DNA from: Cryptomeria japonica
Lineage: Eukaryota > Streptophyta > Pinopsida > Cupressales > Cupressaceae
NCBI RefSeq assembly: GCF_030272615.1
Contig: NC_081411.1
Location: 153,811,971-153,875,970, forward strand
Reading direction: 5' to 3'
DNA length: 64,000 bases
A program made the translations under genes and the position numbers. Numbering within the stretch: the stretch's first letter is position 1; every line of letters begins with the position of its first letter. The notes under the pieces are model-generated. The model saw nothing but the letters and a program-made list of their open reading frames with translations. It searched no databases and was not told where the DNA came from. Positions 21,919 through 34,865 of this stretch are shown here, in pieces.

Positions 21919-23632
21919 TCACCTACGATAAACAACAGTCCAGGCAATATTGTCATTGGGACCGTCAAGAGACTGATCAAGTGGTAAGGTTCCTACTTGG
22001 GTATCATTAGTAGATTCGAGGGAGTGCAATTGCGAGGCAGTAGCTGGCTGCTTCAGAATAGCAAAAGGTTGTTGCATTACAATAGTAGGTTGTTGCAAAG
22101 GAGTGGATTCAGGAGCAGAAGCAGTAGATGTATATTGGAGCTGCAAGTTGGAGGAGACAAGATTTGAATCCAAAATAGGAGCCACATGAGTTAGATCCTC
22201 ATAGACAACAACAGTGGTGCAGTCATGATAGGGAGAGTCTTCAAAGAGAATAGTTCAGACTGTGCAACAAGAGTTAACACAATAGAAGCAACACAATGTG
22301 ATGGAGGTAATGCATAAAAGACTAAATTATATCATGAAAATCAATTACAATCTGTCGGCAACATGCAGGCTCACAAGATTTGGCACATGAACCTGATTAC
22401 ATACATGCTCAGTACAATATCCAGGCTCAAGCAAGAATGCGAGCCAAATCCGGACCTCCTAATCGTATGATTCCTCTTCTATATTCTCATAACTGATTTC
22501 TAAATGATTAGTTACATTTATTTATATAATCAAGAATGACCCGTGTTGGTCCAAGATGAAACAAAAGCCAATGAACAAGATGAAATGTGTAAACAACAAG
22601 GTTAGCCTCTGCCAAAGAGATCCTTCAGAAAAATCCATAGAATTAAGTGAGGACCCAAGGAAAGGTCGGCCTCTGCCAAAGAGATCCTTCAGAAAAATCC
22701 ATAGATTGAAGTGAGGACCCAAGGAAAGGTCGGCCACATGCCAAGGAACATTGGAAACAATGAACTGAAGCTCCACAAGCTATGGAAATGATCTGCAAGA
22801 TTGGCCTATAGCAAATAGGTTCAAGCGTTTCCGGTGTTCCAAGCCAGAAAACTCTCAGATTTTGGAAGTGATATAACTTGCCAGAAAAAATATCCAAACA
22901 TCCCGTGGACCAAGGATAAGGTAGATAAACATGTCTACGAACAAAATCCAGCTCCACAAGATCCGGTGAGAAAATACAAAGAAACGAAGAAAGAAATGCT
23001 AAAACTGCAAAACAAGAAAAAACTTAAAGAAAATGTTTTTAGTTGATGCAAGATTTCCATGAACCAAGGATGCTCCTACATCAAAAAGAATCATCCTCCT
23101 AAGAGGATTCAACCAAAATAGAGTCAAAAGCATTGATTGTCAAGAGATCTTCAGTAGCGTCCTTCCACCAAGTAGCAACATGTTTGCGGTGAGAGAGAGA
23201 ACAATCCAAAGCTAAGTGACCCTTGAGAAGCACCTTCGACAACGAAATGAGAGGCCTTCATAATCCAACAGTTTAGTCCGTGGCCTATCCTCAACCATAA
23301 GAACCACATCCCTGGGGAGGGGCATAGATATGTCGACATCAATTAATAGGCATGCAAAGGTAGAATGACCCATGGAATACAAGGCATCATCAACCTTCAA
23401 GAAGTTGCCAATGGAGTTACCAATGGCCTTGAAACAATAAGGCTCCAAAAAATGGAGGCAAAGATTGGGGAGGCGGACCCAAATCGGATGAACAGTCAGA
23501 GATTCAGTAAGAGGATTGAAGGAAGAAGTCCAAGGCTTAATAGAGAGAGTGATCCCGCCAAGCCCACAACTTTCCTAGAACCAAATCAAGATCATGAGTA
23601 GAGGTAAAGGATCACTTACTCGGTGATGAAGG
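21919..23632 (-). pseudogene. LINE-type ORF1 (DUF4283 + zinc knuckle), downstream part
   Basis: Read on minus from 23632 the frame gives the DUF4283 pattern of plant L1-type ORF1 proteins: TLSIKPWTSSFNPLTESLTV, VHPIWVRLPNLCLHFLEPYC, FKAIGNSIGNFLKVDDAL, then DVVLMVEDRPRTKLLDYEGL and the first knuckle cysteines FRCRRCF. A frameshift near 23213 moves the rest of the knuckle (GHLALDC, then SLSHRKHVATWWKDA) to another frame. After a less readable stretch with a tandem duplication, the region ends with a Gln/Ser/Pro-rich tail finishing NIAWTVVYRR at 21919, a typical end for this family. Its N-terminal part lies at 30374 onward: the 6741-bp element inserted inside the domain. No LINE endonuclease or RT is seen. 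Confidence 0.75.
22597..22740 (-). repeat. About 68-bp tandem duplication inside the LINE ORF1 remnant
   Basis: The block CCTCTGCCAAAGAGATCC ... GACCCAAGGAAAGGTCGGCC occurs twice head-to-tail with few differences. It explains the repeated peptide (GRGRPFLGSS) in the local frames. Confidence 0.85.
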
Positions 23633-24387
23633 TGTTGGAAAATGCACACTCCAATGAGAAATTGTAGGTGATTGAAGGTATTGTCATTGATGGAAACCTT
23701 TCAATCATATGGCACCGAAACTGGCAGATAGTTTACCGGTAGCGACAAAGATGATTACCGACACCCCAACCAACAGGATTTTGTTTATTACATATTGTAT
23801 TTAATTGAAATATCTTTTTGTAAGCCGACAAGGCGAATTGTAATAGGACTCATATATAAGTATGAGATCTTGTAGATCATTTGTGTAAGAATGTAAATAG
23901 GTAGATGCGAACATGCGAATATTAAGGCAGATTTTGGAGTAAGGTTTATGGATATTGTATGAGCTTAAACCGGTATTGAACCTAGCATAGCAGATGTTGA
24001 ACCAAAGGAATACATTATATTGGATTTGCATAATCCATTTTGTAAGTCAGTGAGACTTCCTTTTTCTTATTAAGCAGTGAGCTTTAGGTAGTTGACCTTC
24101 TTGCATGTCCAGGCCCCTATTATAAGTAATATTCATTTATTGGCCAGTAAGTGAATATTGTGGGTCACAAATCCCACCGAGGTTTTTCCCACACCGGGTT
24201 TCCTCATTAAAAATCTTGTGTTATGGTGTGCTTTCTATGTTTTGCTTATTGTTCTTATTTATTGCATTAATTCTAGTTTACCGATACACTATTTTGGAAT
24301 ACAATTTATTTAATAAGATCGAAAAATCTGTTAACCGAAAAGATACTGATTCACCCCCTCCTCTCAGTATCTTTGGGAATCCTAACA
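23633..24387 (+). mobile_element. 5' LTR of copy 2
   Basis: 755 bp, TGTTGG...CTAACA. The U5 segment (GTGGGTCACAAATCCCACCG, then AGGTTTTTCCCACACCGGG and AAATCTTGTGTTATGGTGTG) matches the Copia-type R-U5 motif also seen in copies 1 and 3. Confidence 0.93.
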
Positions 24388-24389
24388 AT

Positions 24390-24401
24390 TGGTATCAGAG
24401 C
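24390..24401 (+). other. Primer binding site, copy 2
   Basis: TGGTATCAGAGC, a perfect match to the iMet PBS, 2 nt after the LTR end. Confidence 0.95.
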
Positions 24402-24458
24402 TCGGTCCTCTTTTTTCAAAAGCCTAACAACTTGAGGGAGATTCTGACATCGGTACAA

Positions 24459-25533
24459 ATGGATAATTTGAGAAAGCAATTGGAAACAACTCTTGCAGAT
24501 TATGATGCAAAAAAGTTGAAGAATATCAAACTTGAAGATGATCTAAAGGCTACACAGGAAATCATTCAAGGACTTCAGGAGAATCTTACTATTGCTAGAA
24601 ACAAAAGAAGAGAACTCCATGAGAAGATAAAAAATGATGATGATGAAAATAAAACTCTTAATGATCTTGTAAGCAAGTTGCAGGAAGATAACATGACCTT
24701 GAGGAATGAGATGCAAGATATGATTATGAGATTTTGTAAAGACATTGAAGATAGAAAGAAGAATGAAGATGACTTGGCTAGAAGAATCAATGATGCTGGA
24801 AATGAAAATCTAAGACTCAGTCATGAAAATGATATGTTAAAGACAGATCTAATTCATTTGGAACATGATAAAACTGAACTCATGAGACAAAAAGATTTTT
24901 TGGATAATGAGTTGGCTACTGTAAATCAACATAAAGAGAAATTCAAGAAAAGTTCAGAAGAACTTGATGATATGCTGAAAAATCAGAAACCTAATGGAGA
25001 TACTAATGGACTTGGCTTTGAAGTTGGTGAAAGCTCCGGTACTACAAACAATCATGATCACAGCAAACCGGTAAGACAACCTAATGCATACAAATTTAAT
25101 GGGAAATGCTTTAACTGTAACAAGTATGGTCATAGAGAAAATCAGTGTAGATCTAGAAACTATCAGAACACTAATGCAGCCACCGGTCAATGTACAAAAT
25201 GCAACAAAATTGGTCATAATTCAGAAAATTGCAGAATGAATGCAAGATGTTATGTTTGTGGAAGATTTGGACACTTATCCAATCAATGCAGAACACAAAT
25301 CAGCATAGGATATGGAAATGCTATTCAGAAAAAACAATGTGACTTATTATGCTTGTAATAAGATTGGACATATTGCAAAATTTTGTAGAAGTAAGACCTC
25401 ACCGGAAAATAATAAAGGACCCAGTTTGAAAGGTAAAGAGAAGGTTGAAGAGGTAAAGCAAGAATTTTCAAAGCAATGGATTAGAAAGTCAAATCTAAAT
25501 GTTAATGAAGATATTCCCTCACCGGTAGAATAG
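24459..25533 (+). pseudogene. Gag-like coiled-coil / four CCHC-knuckle gene, copy 2 (frameshifted)
   Basis: Start is ATG 24459 (MDNLRKQLETTLADYDAKK), 58 nt after the PBS; the upstream in-frame ATG at 24216 lies in the LTR. Residues about 1-190 are a charged coiled coil. Knuckles follow: CFNCNKYGHRENQC, CTKCNKIGHNSENC and CYVCGRFGHLSNQC. A fourth, YACNKIGHIAKFC, is reached only after a frameshift near the A-run at about 25328 and has lost its first Cys (Tyr). Without the shift the frame stops at 25358; with it the gene ends at 25533 (DIPSPVE). It is homologous to copies 1 and 3. Its expected role is RNA binding and particle assembly; it has no conventional Gag domain that I recognise. Confidence 0.8.
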
Positions 25534-25874
25534 AGTATGACTAAATCGGCAGGAGATTCTTCATCTAACTGAGAGATAACCTCTTGGGGGTATGGCAACA
25601 AATTGAAAACATGCTAGTTTACCCTTGGTTGATGGTAAGAAGATGAAATGTTTTTTTACCGGCAGATGAGTTAAGTTTTCACTTAACTGGAAGGCATTTA
25701 TTATGTTAGTTGAAGGAAATGACATTATAAAGCAAGTGTTTTTCACTCTTTTTCACTCAACGAGCATTCAAATTTCCTGAGAGCGCGAAAAACCCAAGCG
25801 AAGGCATCCACAATGAGAAGTGAAGAGAATCATTCAATCATTCAAACCTAAAGGTAGATTAAGGTATTTATAAA

Positions 25875-28800
25875 ATGGCTTCCTCCTCTTCACTTGAATT
25901 CATTGCAAACCCTATAGTAATTGAAGTGGTTAAACACCCTAGGCCTGTATTTAAGATCATACCCGAAGTAGCGAAGCAAGATGATACCCTAGGAGCATTT
26001 TCTAAAATACCCAAAGGAGTTGCTTATGCAAAAGACCCTAGGATATACATACATTGTCATATTGAGGAACTTGGTGTTGATGAAATAATGAACATGTATA
26101 GGACTGCAATTTGTGATAAGAATGGTAATGTGAAACCGGAACATGAGATAATTGAAACCCTAGGTTTTGTGGAAATACTTAGTATTCCTGATTTTCCCAA
26201 GGAAGTTATAAGAATTGTGCTTAGTAGAGTTCATGGGGAATTCTTTGCTTGATTCCATCCATAATATTACAAGAGAAGCATTTAGGGCAGTGGTTGGCTT
26301 ACCTTCCACCGGTAGCAGACCAGAAAAAGGAAAGGTCTCTAATGACACTGTGATGACCATAACCAGTGCAACCCATGACAACAGATCCTTGAGGGTCAAT
26401 GATGTGAAAGATATAAATGTCAGATTCATTAGCATGATTCTAGGATACAAAGCTACACATACTAACAGATTAAACTCTATTTCTAGTCTATGTATCAAGA
26501 GTGCTTATGACATGGTAAACAGTAACACTAAGATTGACATATGTGAATGGTTAAATGATGAATTGATTGATAATCTAAAGAAAATCAAAGGAGAAAAGAA
26601 AGGTACTTTTAGATTCGGTAATATACTTGTGTGCCTATTTCTATACATTACTAAGAAAGTTCCCGGTATAGGTAGAAAAGAATATGGTTTTGATATACCG
26701 GTAGGTAAACAACTTTTGGATATCTTTACTGACATGGGAGATGATAAGGAGAAGAACATAATTGAATACTTTCAGACATTTAAGGCTAGAATGAGAACAA
26801 GAGAAAGACTATCTCAAAGCATAGTTGACAAATATAAGAAGGAAATATGTTTTGTTATTAAGAAAGATGAAATCTGGATGGAAGTAGTGGTTCCTAGAAT
26901 AGTTTGGGTAGCTGAAATGGGTTATGAGGCAGATGAAAAAATAATAGAAACATATGCTAAAGCCCTCTTCGAAGCCCCTAGAGAACCTGAAGAGGAAATA
27001 TTTGGTAGTGTTGAAACCATTGAGAGCAAGGTTCAATCTCTAAAATGAAGGAAGAAAATAGAGCAAACCATCAGAAAAGCAGCAAAACAGGCCAAAGAGA
27101 TTAAGGAAAACATATTGAATATGACTGGTATTAAGGAAAGCGACTTAGAAGGGATACAACCAGAAGCTCATCTTTCACCAGTTGGTACTTCATCTGACAG
27201 TGAAATCCCAGTTGAGTTTAAGAGAGTAGAAAGGAAAGGAAAACCTTCACCGGTACTTGCTCCTATGCCAAAGCGAACAAGAAAGAAACAACAGGCAGTA
27301 AGGCCTCCGATAAAGAAAATAACACATAGAAAGAAGAAGGAAAAACAAGTTATCCCTCCACTTGATAATCTTCTAAATGAAATTAATGAAGAAGGAAACT
27401 TTTCCAATATCAGCAAGTTGTATAATACTATCACTAATGAAGAAAAGGAAAACATAGAAAACAATGTCATTCTACACCTAGACATATATAAGAAATTTTT
27501 GATAGAAGTTGTAGATGATTTACCAAGTGATTTGTATAGGAGACTAGATGCAAAGAGATTAGCAATTGTGGAATTAGATAAGAAGATAAAGGTAGAAAAA
27601 TTACTTGTAGTTCACCTAGTGAAATTAGTAGAAGAAATTGATGAACTGATAAGTGAGGCTAACAAGACTGTATTTTCCACTGGTCACCAGCATGTAGCTT
27701 CAATGGCTAGCAAAATGAATGAAATATCTGAAGAGACGACAAATAAATGGGATATCTTCTTTGTGGAGAAAGAAAAGCAAGAAGAACTTCAACGACCCAA
27801 AACCTTTAGAGTCTATCAAAAGGATAAGGATAAAGGTAAAGGCAAGGTAGGTGGTCCTCCAAGCATAAAAGTAAATGATAATTTGCCCCCACCTTCTTCT
27901 GCTACTCCACCGGCATAGACTATTGATATACCACCGGTTTCTAATAATATTGAGAGTATGGAGACTACACATGAAGATCCTAATCCTAATTCAAAGGTGT
28001 TATATACAATGAACATTGATACACAAGAGGTTGACAATGTGGTTGATAAGGAAACCATTGAGAAGAAAGATATGGAAACTAAGCCACCAATTAAGAATAT
28101 TGTTGTAGAAACACATGTTGAGGATACAATTGGAAATATTGAAATTGGGGCTGAAACACATGTTGAGAAATCAATTGAGCCCCCTGGAACTAAAATGGTG
28201 ACAGATACCACTGATGTACACACTAAGAAACCTATTGAGTTAGAGCAATAGGCTATTGATAACACAGTAAAATCTGTTGAGATACTGACAATGGACAGTT
28301 CTGAGGTACACATAGAGAAACCGGTAGAAAACATTGAGACTTCATCAGAGAAACCGATAGAAGAAAGCATAGAGAAACATACTGAGGTACATTCTGAGAA
28401 ACATAAAGAGAAAAAGGTTGAGACAAAGACAGTGCCACTAGCAATAGATGAGAAACCAAACCTTTGCTAGTTGAGATGCAGACTCGGACTGACCTACCAA
28501 AGGTCACCATAAGAAAAGAGGTTACTCACACCAGCGGAATGCATATTGCTAAAGTAGTTGGACAATCTTCTGGTTCCTCCTTAACAGAATTCAGAATGAC
28601 CAATGTAACAGAAGTATTATTGGATTCCATCAAGAAAATAACAGATTGCAATGCACTTTCATACAAGGCAATTGATGAAACCATCCCTATTTTGAAATTG
28701 ATTGCACCCAAGTGCAATATGGACAATAAAGATTCTTTGAGTCAATTAGACACATTGTCTAAATATATCACCAACAACCTATTGATAGTTGATCAGATTA

Positions 28801-29363
28801 ATGAGGAGACATTCAGTGAGAAAATGAATAGAGAGAAAGAAAGATTCTTTGATGAAACAATAAAAAGATGCAAGGAACACATTGATACCTTATTACCAAC
28901 ACTAGGAAAAACAATAATGGAATTTAAGGAGTTGTACAGGGATACACGCAAGATTGATGTTTTGACAATGGATGTAGACAAGATAATTAGTGAAGTGCAA
29001 AAAGAAATAAATAATATTGTTGATAATCTCATTGGTTCACCTGAATCATTATCGGTAATAGAGCAGGAAATAGGATAATTTGAATAAAAACTTGAGAAGT
29101 TGGAAAAGGAAAAGGAAAGAATAAAGTTCAAGGCTAAGGAACCGAAATGTAGACTTGATCCAAAACTTGACATCCTCATCTCTTTGAGAAAAGAGATATC
29201 AAAGGCACTTGCTCCTATATTGAAGACACCGGAAGAGAAAATGCACATACTCACCGGTACAATACAAAGGACAAAAGCAACATTAAAAGATAGTGAAAGG
29301 TTCACTACCAACTTAAATTTTGTACTGGCAGATCTATTTCATATTTTAACCAACCGGTTATAG
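25875..29363 (+). pseudogene. Giant ORF2 (about 1160 codons), copy 2, decayed
   Basis: Starts MASSSSLEFIANPIVIEVV at 25875. Breaks: a frameshift near 26235, in-frame stops near 27046, 27916, 28249 and 29076-29087, and a frameshift near 28460. Reading through these, residues 1-390 form a globular helical domain shared with copies 1 and 3 (IHCHIEELGVDEI, RIVLSRVHGEF, GTFRFGNILVCLFLYITKK). A strongly basic segment follows (PKRTRKKQQAVRPPIKK), then helical, Thr/Glu/Lys-rich and coiled-coil regions with no catalytic motif. A polypurine tract and the 3' LTR follow at once. It occupies the place of pol but has no pol domain; function unknown. Confidence 0.75.
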
Positions 29364-29590
29364 GGATCCAACTAAGAACTACACTCAGTTGACATTTTTG
29401 AAAACCTTTGTCATTGATGTCAAAGGGGGAGTAGTAGAGATGAGAAAAATAATGAACATAAGAAATCATCTGCTGAGGGGGAGCACACATGCACACATCT
29501 GGTACAGTTCTGGTACAGTTTTGGCAAGATTTTTGGACAACATATTTTGGATACATTTTTTACTTTTTCTCATGGGTGTTGCCATCAATG

Positions 29591-29604
29591 CCAAAGGGGG
29601 AGAT
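29591..29604 (+). other. Polypurine tract, copy 2
   Basis: AAAGGGGGAGAT sits immediately before the 3' LTR (TGTTGG at 29605), the expected plus-strand primer. The copy 3 equivalent on minus is AAATGGGGAGAT. Confidence 0.85.
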
Positions 29605-30373
29605 TGTTGGCAAATGCACACTCCAATGAGAAATTGTAGGTGATTGAAGGTATTGTCATTGATGACAACCTTGCAATCCTATGGCACCGGCACCAACAAA
29701 TTCTACATCAGCAGATAGTTTACCGACATCGGCAAAGATGATTACTGACACCCCAGCCGACAGGATTTTTTTTATTACATATTGTATTTAATTATAATAT
29801 CTTTTTGTAAGTCAACAAGGCGAATTGTAATAGGACTCATATATAAGTATGAGATCTTGTAGATCATTTGTGTAAGAATGTAAATAGGTAGATGCGAACA
29901 TGCGAATATTAAGGCAGATTTTGGAGTAAGGTTTATGGATATTGTATAAGCTTAAACCGGTACTGAACCTGGCATAGAAGATGCTGAACCAAAGCAGTAC
30001 ATTATATTGGATTTGCGTAATCCATTTTGTAAGTCAGTGAGACTTCCTTTTTGTAATTAAGCAATGACCTTTAGGCAGTTGGCCTTCCTGCATGTGTAGG
30101 CCCCTATTGTAAGTAATATTAATTTATTGGCCAGTAAGTGAATATTGTGGGTCACAAATCCCACCGAGGTTTTTCCCACACCAGGTGTCCTAGTTAAAAA
30201 TCTTGTGTTATGGTGTACTTTCTATGTTGTGCTTATTGTTCTTATTTACTACATTAATTTTGGTTTACCGGTACACTGTATTGGAATACAATTTATTTAA
30301 TAAGATTGGAAAATCTATTAACCGGCAAGATACTGATTCACCCCCCCTCTCAGTATCTTTGGAAATCCTAACA
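29605..30373 (+). mobile_element. 3' LTR of copy 2
   Basis: 769 bp, TGTTGG...CTAACA, highly similar to the 5' LTR with scattered substitutions and small indels. It is followed by TSD GAAGG. Confidence 0.93.
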
Positions 30374-30600
30374 GAAGGTCTAGAGGAGAAGGCCAAAACA
30401 TAGTAAAATTATAGACCAAAGCACTACGTTGATAGAAATCAATATTCTCCACAGCCTCTTGGCCACAAACCATAATAGGGGAGGTCTTGGCACAAGGAAG
30501 AGGACGAACCCCCTTGAAGGCTAGGTAGCAGATCTGGCCACATGAGAAAAAATACTCTTACTAGCAAAGGAAGGTCTTGGCAGAGCATTAGCACATGTAG
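30374..30600 (-). pseudogene. LINE-type ORF1, upstream part (split by copy 2)
   Basis: On minus the sequence reads QEAVENIDFYQRSALVYNF and TMFWPSPLDL, the beginning of a DUF4283 domain, up to the TSD. It continues in frame at 23632 once copy 2 and one TSD copy are removed. Further upstream the frame has stops. Confidence 0.7.
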
Positions 30601-32630
30601 GAGGATGTAAACGATATTGCTAAATACTTATAATTTCAACATTATATATTAATTATCATTTATTTATTGTATCACTATATACAAAAAATATACCACAAAC
30701 ATGAATGTGATTTATATGCATACACTCCCTACTCACACCCACGCATGCACCTTGCCTTATTTCTATTTTATCATGCTATAAATAGAGGATGAATATTCAA
30801 TTTTTCATGGGGATTCCCATTTTTATCATGGTTGTTCTTTTTCTTCAAATTGATAATGTTAGTATTGAATATGAGTTTTGAGTGTGGAAGGTAGGTTTTT
30901 TTTTTTAGCACGGGTTATTATGGATAACATATTAGGTTGCATTCCAATTGTAATAGTTGGATACACGAGTGAGTGCAAGATAATAGAAAGAAAACATGGG
31001 GCCTTACGTGGCAATATTTTTTAAAAAAAACATGGTGTAGTGTCATAAATTGTAACCCCTTACAATTTTACACTCCTTTTTGTGTCCTTGACTTAGAGTC
31101 TCCTTCTAGCTCTTTTGCAAGATTTTTGTAGCTTTTCACTACAAAATTGATGTCATATGAACATATAGTGATTTGGGTCGTTCTCTTGAGCCTAAGTATA
31201 CCTATGCCACCTTTGATTCACCCCCTTTTGGGTGGAATAGGGCACTAGGTGCCATAGTCCCCCGAGAATGGGCCCATTTTTAAATGTGTAGATGTACTAG
31301 TTCCCACCAATTGATTCTTGATCCTATATCATAATATGGTTATTGAAGGTTGACCTAATTTATTGATGCAGAGCATCTATCACAAACCATAAAACCTTCA
31401 AGGGTATTACTGACCCAAAACTAATACAAGACCTTCAACTTGATTGAAAAGGCATATAAAAAGATAAATCACTCTTCACAACTCCAAAACTCACAATCTG
31501 ATCATTAAGTGACAATACAAATGATATTCATCCATTCTACAAGGCAATCACAACATAATCTTTACACAAGGAGTGTCTATCAATTACTTCCACCATACAC
31601 CACCAATCAACCCAAAACCACTTAAAAAGGTTAGATTCCATCCCTACAAACCTTAATTCAATATTTCAGATCATAACATTCACCACAACATGAGAGAACA
31701 AATTCTTTATTGTTATGGAATACCCTAGTTCAGGGTTTCATCCTTTAAAAATAGTTTTCACAAAAACAATCACAAATTATTCAATTCTTAACCAAATTAA
31801 GTCAGACAAAAAGGAGTGGAAAGAGGATTCATATAAATTTCCAACACATATAGTCTTTATTCATTATTATTCCTCATGTGGCCATACCAAACGCTGCAAC
31901 TAGACTGTTGCTGCCTTCTCCAGTCTGCTTTTCACCATAAACTGTAACAAAAAGTCATTAATAACTTTTTAAATACTAATCATTAAGCCAATCCCTCCGG
32001 TCAGACTTTATATTTCCTAGTTAAAAAATATTTCTCACATTTATAGCCAGATCCAACGGTTAAATAAAAATTTATGAGGCTTTATCCAAAACGGGTAACC
32101 CTTGGCAGGGTTTTGACAATTTTTTGAAAAAACAAACATATCTTATCAAATACTCCATAAAAATGCATAATAAAGGATTCAACTGAAATATATTTCATTA
32201 ATATATAATTAGAAAGCATCTTCATATCAATATTACCCCAAATTTGATCCTCCATGGATCTATGATAGTCACAGATTCCTTAAAACCTTATGATAGTTTG
32301 AGGGTTTGATGGATAACATTTGTCAAATCCCCTCCAAACTGCTCAACCTGCTTGATATTGACCAAACATGGTTTTATAAACCATTTCAAACTCCTCCTAA
32401 CTAATTTAACCACCTCATGACCAATGGATTGCATTCTTACACTTTTGTTGCACTTTTTGGCAATGTTGCAACGTTTCAATTATTACAATTTTTGACAAAT
32501 TACCACTACACTTCACCCTAGCCTTCATGGACACCCCTAACATGTTATAATGGATTAAATTTTACCAATTACAATATTTCAAACATTTTGGATGTTCTTC
32601 ACACTTTGACCATAGTTGACCCTATCAGGA
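30601..32630. other. AT-rich repeat debris, no gene seen
   Basis: No coding frame with a recognisable domain. Part of it (from about 31300) may be the LTR of the Gypsy element that continues at 32640, but I could not fix a TG start. Confidence 0.35.
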
Positions 32631-32639
32631 CCTATTAGG

Positions 32640-33693
32640 TCTCTTGATACAAAATGGCTCATCAAGCCTTACAACATGAATTATTTTGATACAAATGGTC
32701 TTTTGTGACCTTACAATCATTGATGAAACATTAAAAATAAAGAAAAATGTGGTTTGTCTTCATGATACATCTCCATGGCTAGATGGTCCTGCACCATTTA
32801 TGAAATACCTTAGGAACCCTATATAAGAGAAACTTTCCTAATTCATTTTCATCCCACCATATCCTAAGAATACATCAAGTATTAATTATAATTCAAGAAC
32901 TTCCTAGAGAAATTATTCTTCAAATGCGAGAATTATGGAGCAACCAATTGGAAAAATCTTCATGCAAGTGGTTTTTTTATGATTAAGTCTTTTGTGCCTT
33001 TTTATGTCATTTTATTGAATCAAAATTTGTGGGTCTTATTCAAAGAGCATTGCATCATCACTATCATCAACAATATCAATCTTGAGGTATAACATTATGG
33101 ATCCAGTATTTTACTTTAGAGATTTCATTTATATCTATTTAATTAATCGTTCATTTGAAACCTAGGGTTTGACTACGACAAAAACTTATCAACCCAACAA
33201 ATTTTTTTTGTCTCTTATGTGTACAAGTGATAGGTTATGGAAAGAAGGAATGCAAATCTAGAAATCATAGACTAAGACAAATTGAACTAGATTTTGAAGA
33301 ACAAAAAAACACTAGACACTGGCAATCATCGAACAACGTCTAACACTTTGCTGATAAAATTTTAGGAGGAGATTGTGAGTGACATTCTAATTCCAAAGCT
33401 ATTTTCGACATATGAATATGACACCTTCAGGTATAGGTTGCCTAGCCCCATAGTCTGACATTTCTGAGCTCAAATTTTAGACATGGGTTCCTCTTTGCCT
33501 CCCATTTCTATATTTATTCTCAGTACCTGCATACTTGATATGAAACTCTCTATCCATGTTGATTACTCTTAATTTTGCATCATTAGCTCTAGTTCTTACA
33601 TCATTTCCAATATTAATTTTAATTGAGCTAGAAAAGGATAATAGTCAATAGTTTTGATAGACCTAAAGTTGGGCCTATTGAAATTGATCATCT
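32640..33693 (+). mobile_element. Gypsy-like LTR end and leader, element A
   Basis: Co-linear similarity with 51405-52012 plus 54908-55250. Shared features include the TATA box region (GGAACCCTATATAAGAG, about 32815), CCTAAGAATAC, CAAGAACTTCCTAGAGAAAT and GCCTAGCCCCATAGTCTGAC. The LTR end is probably near ATCAACCCAACA (33199). Copy 3 is inserted at 33694 with TSD CATCT, and the leader resumes at 41274. Confidence 0.65.
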
Positions 33694-34853
33694 TGATGAA
33701 TACTAAGAGGAGGGGGGGATGAATTAGTATGCCAAAAATCTTTGTACTTAAACACTTTGCAAGACTAACAGTAAACCGGTAAAACAGTTTAGCAGACCAA
33801 CCGATTAGCACACATGCAAACCAAATAGAAAATAATGCATTCACCCATAAAAGCACAAACACCATAACACATGAGATTTTGACGTGGAAACCCAAATGGG
33901 AAAAAATACGGTGAGATGGAACTCACAAGTAACTATCTGCAAAATAGGAACCAGACCGGTTAAGGTCTTACAATGTTCTTTACCAGAACAGATCCTGTTA
34001 GGAATCTCAATCTCTGTTAGGAGATAAGTCCGATTAAAGACTACCTTGCTAGAGGATTTTAGATCCACAGATGTGAACCACCTTGTTAGAGGATTTACAA
34101 AAGGCTTTTGGGCCTACCCGGTTAAGGGCTACAGACTTGTCGAAGATGTGAGTAATCAACAAGTGAGTGATCTAGCAAATAGCACAAATTGTTTGATTAG
34201 ATCCTTGATAGCTCTTTTCTAAAGCATTCCAGCATTACTTCAGTTTTCTACACATTCATACTCTCTCTAACTCCTCAACCACCTTAAACCCTAGGAACAA
34301 TATCAATTTCACCAATAGCAATAACAACATCAACAACCTAAAACCCTAGACATGATGTCCTTATAAAGGAATCTGATTTCATGTCGGTCCAATAGGATTA
34401 CATTACAATTTCCTAGGTTCAATGAACCTGGACATACTTGGTAAGACGACACAAAAAACACCGTTAAAGTGTCGGCACCGTCAAACAATCGGTGGATGGT
34501 AACTTATCACAAAATGCCGGTTGGTAACTCATCACAGAGTATTACCAGTTCATACAAAATACCGGTTCAAACAAAATGCCGGTTGCCAGTTTGAAAAAAT
34601 GAAGAATGGGAAATATGTGTTCTGTTGCTTTGATCCTTCGTGCCGCTTGAGATCCTCAAACCGCTTGGAGTTAACATACCGCTTCAGATCGGTAAACACT
34701 TTCTGCAAAACACCAATAGTCTAAGGACTATAATGCATCATACCGGTTGGAACATGTACCGGTTGATCTTTAACTAATACATACAAAAATGATCTCAATG
34801 CAAGTGTGTGTCCATCAATGACAATCACATATTGAACATCAAAAATGCCAATA
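33694..34853 (-). mobile_element. 3' LTR of copy 3
   Basis: 1160 bp on minus. The first base pair has mutated from TGTTGGC to TATTGGC; it ends TTCATCA. The polypurine tract AAATGGGGAGAT precedes it (about 34854-34865). Confidence 0.9.
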
Positions 34854-34865
34854 ATCTCCCCATTT

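Larger units (their letters stand above)
23633..30373 (+). mobile_element. Complete non-autonomous LTR retrotransposon, copy 2 (6741 bp)
   Basis: 5' LTR 23633-24387, PBS 24390-24401, Gag-like gene, ORF2, polypurine tract and 3' LTR 29605-30373. It is bounded by a perfect 5-bp target duplication GAAGG (23628-23632 and 30374-30378). Removing it restores the DUF4283 reading frame of the host LINE ORF1, independent proof of the borders. No protease, RT, RNase H or integrase is encoded. It belongs to the same family as copies 1 and 3 by gene order and Gag and ORF2 similarity, but its LTRs are shorter and clearly diverged. Confidence 0.95.

Noticed and set aside
24216-24458. Upstream ATG that would add 81 hydrophobic residues to the copy 2 Gag-like protein
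   Set aside because: It lies in the 5' LTR and reads through the PBS; the homologous start in the other copies is inside the internal region.
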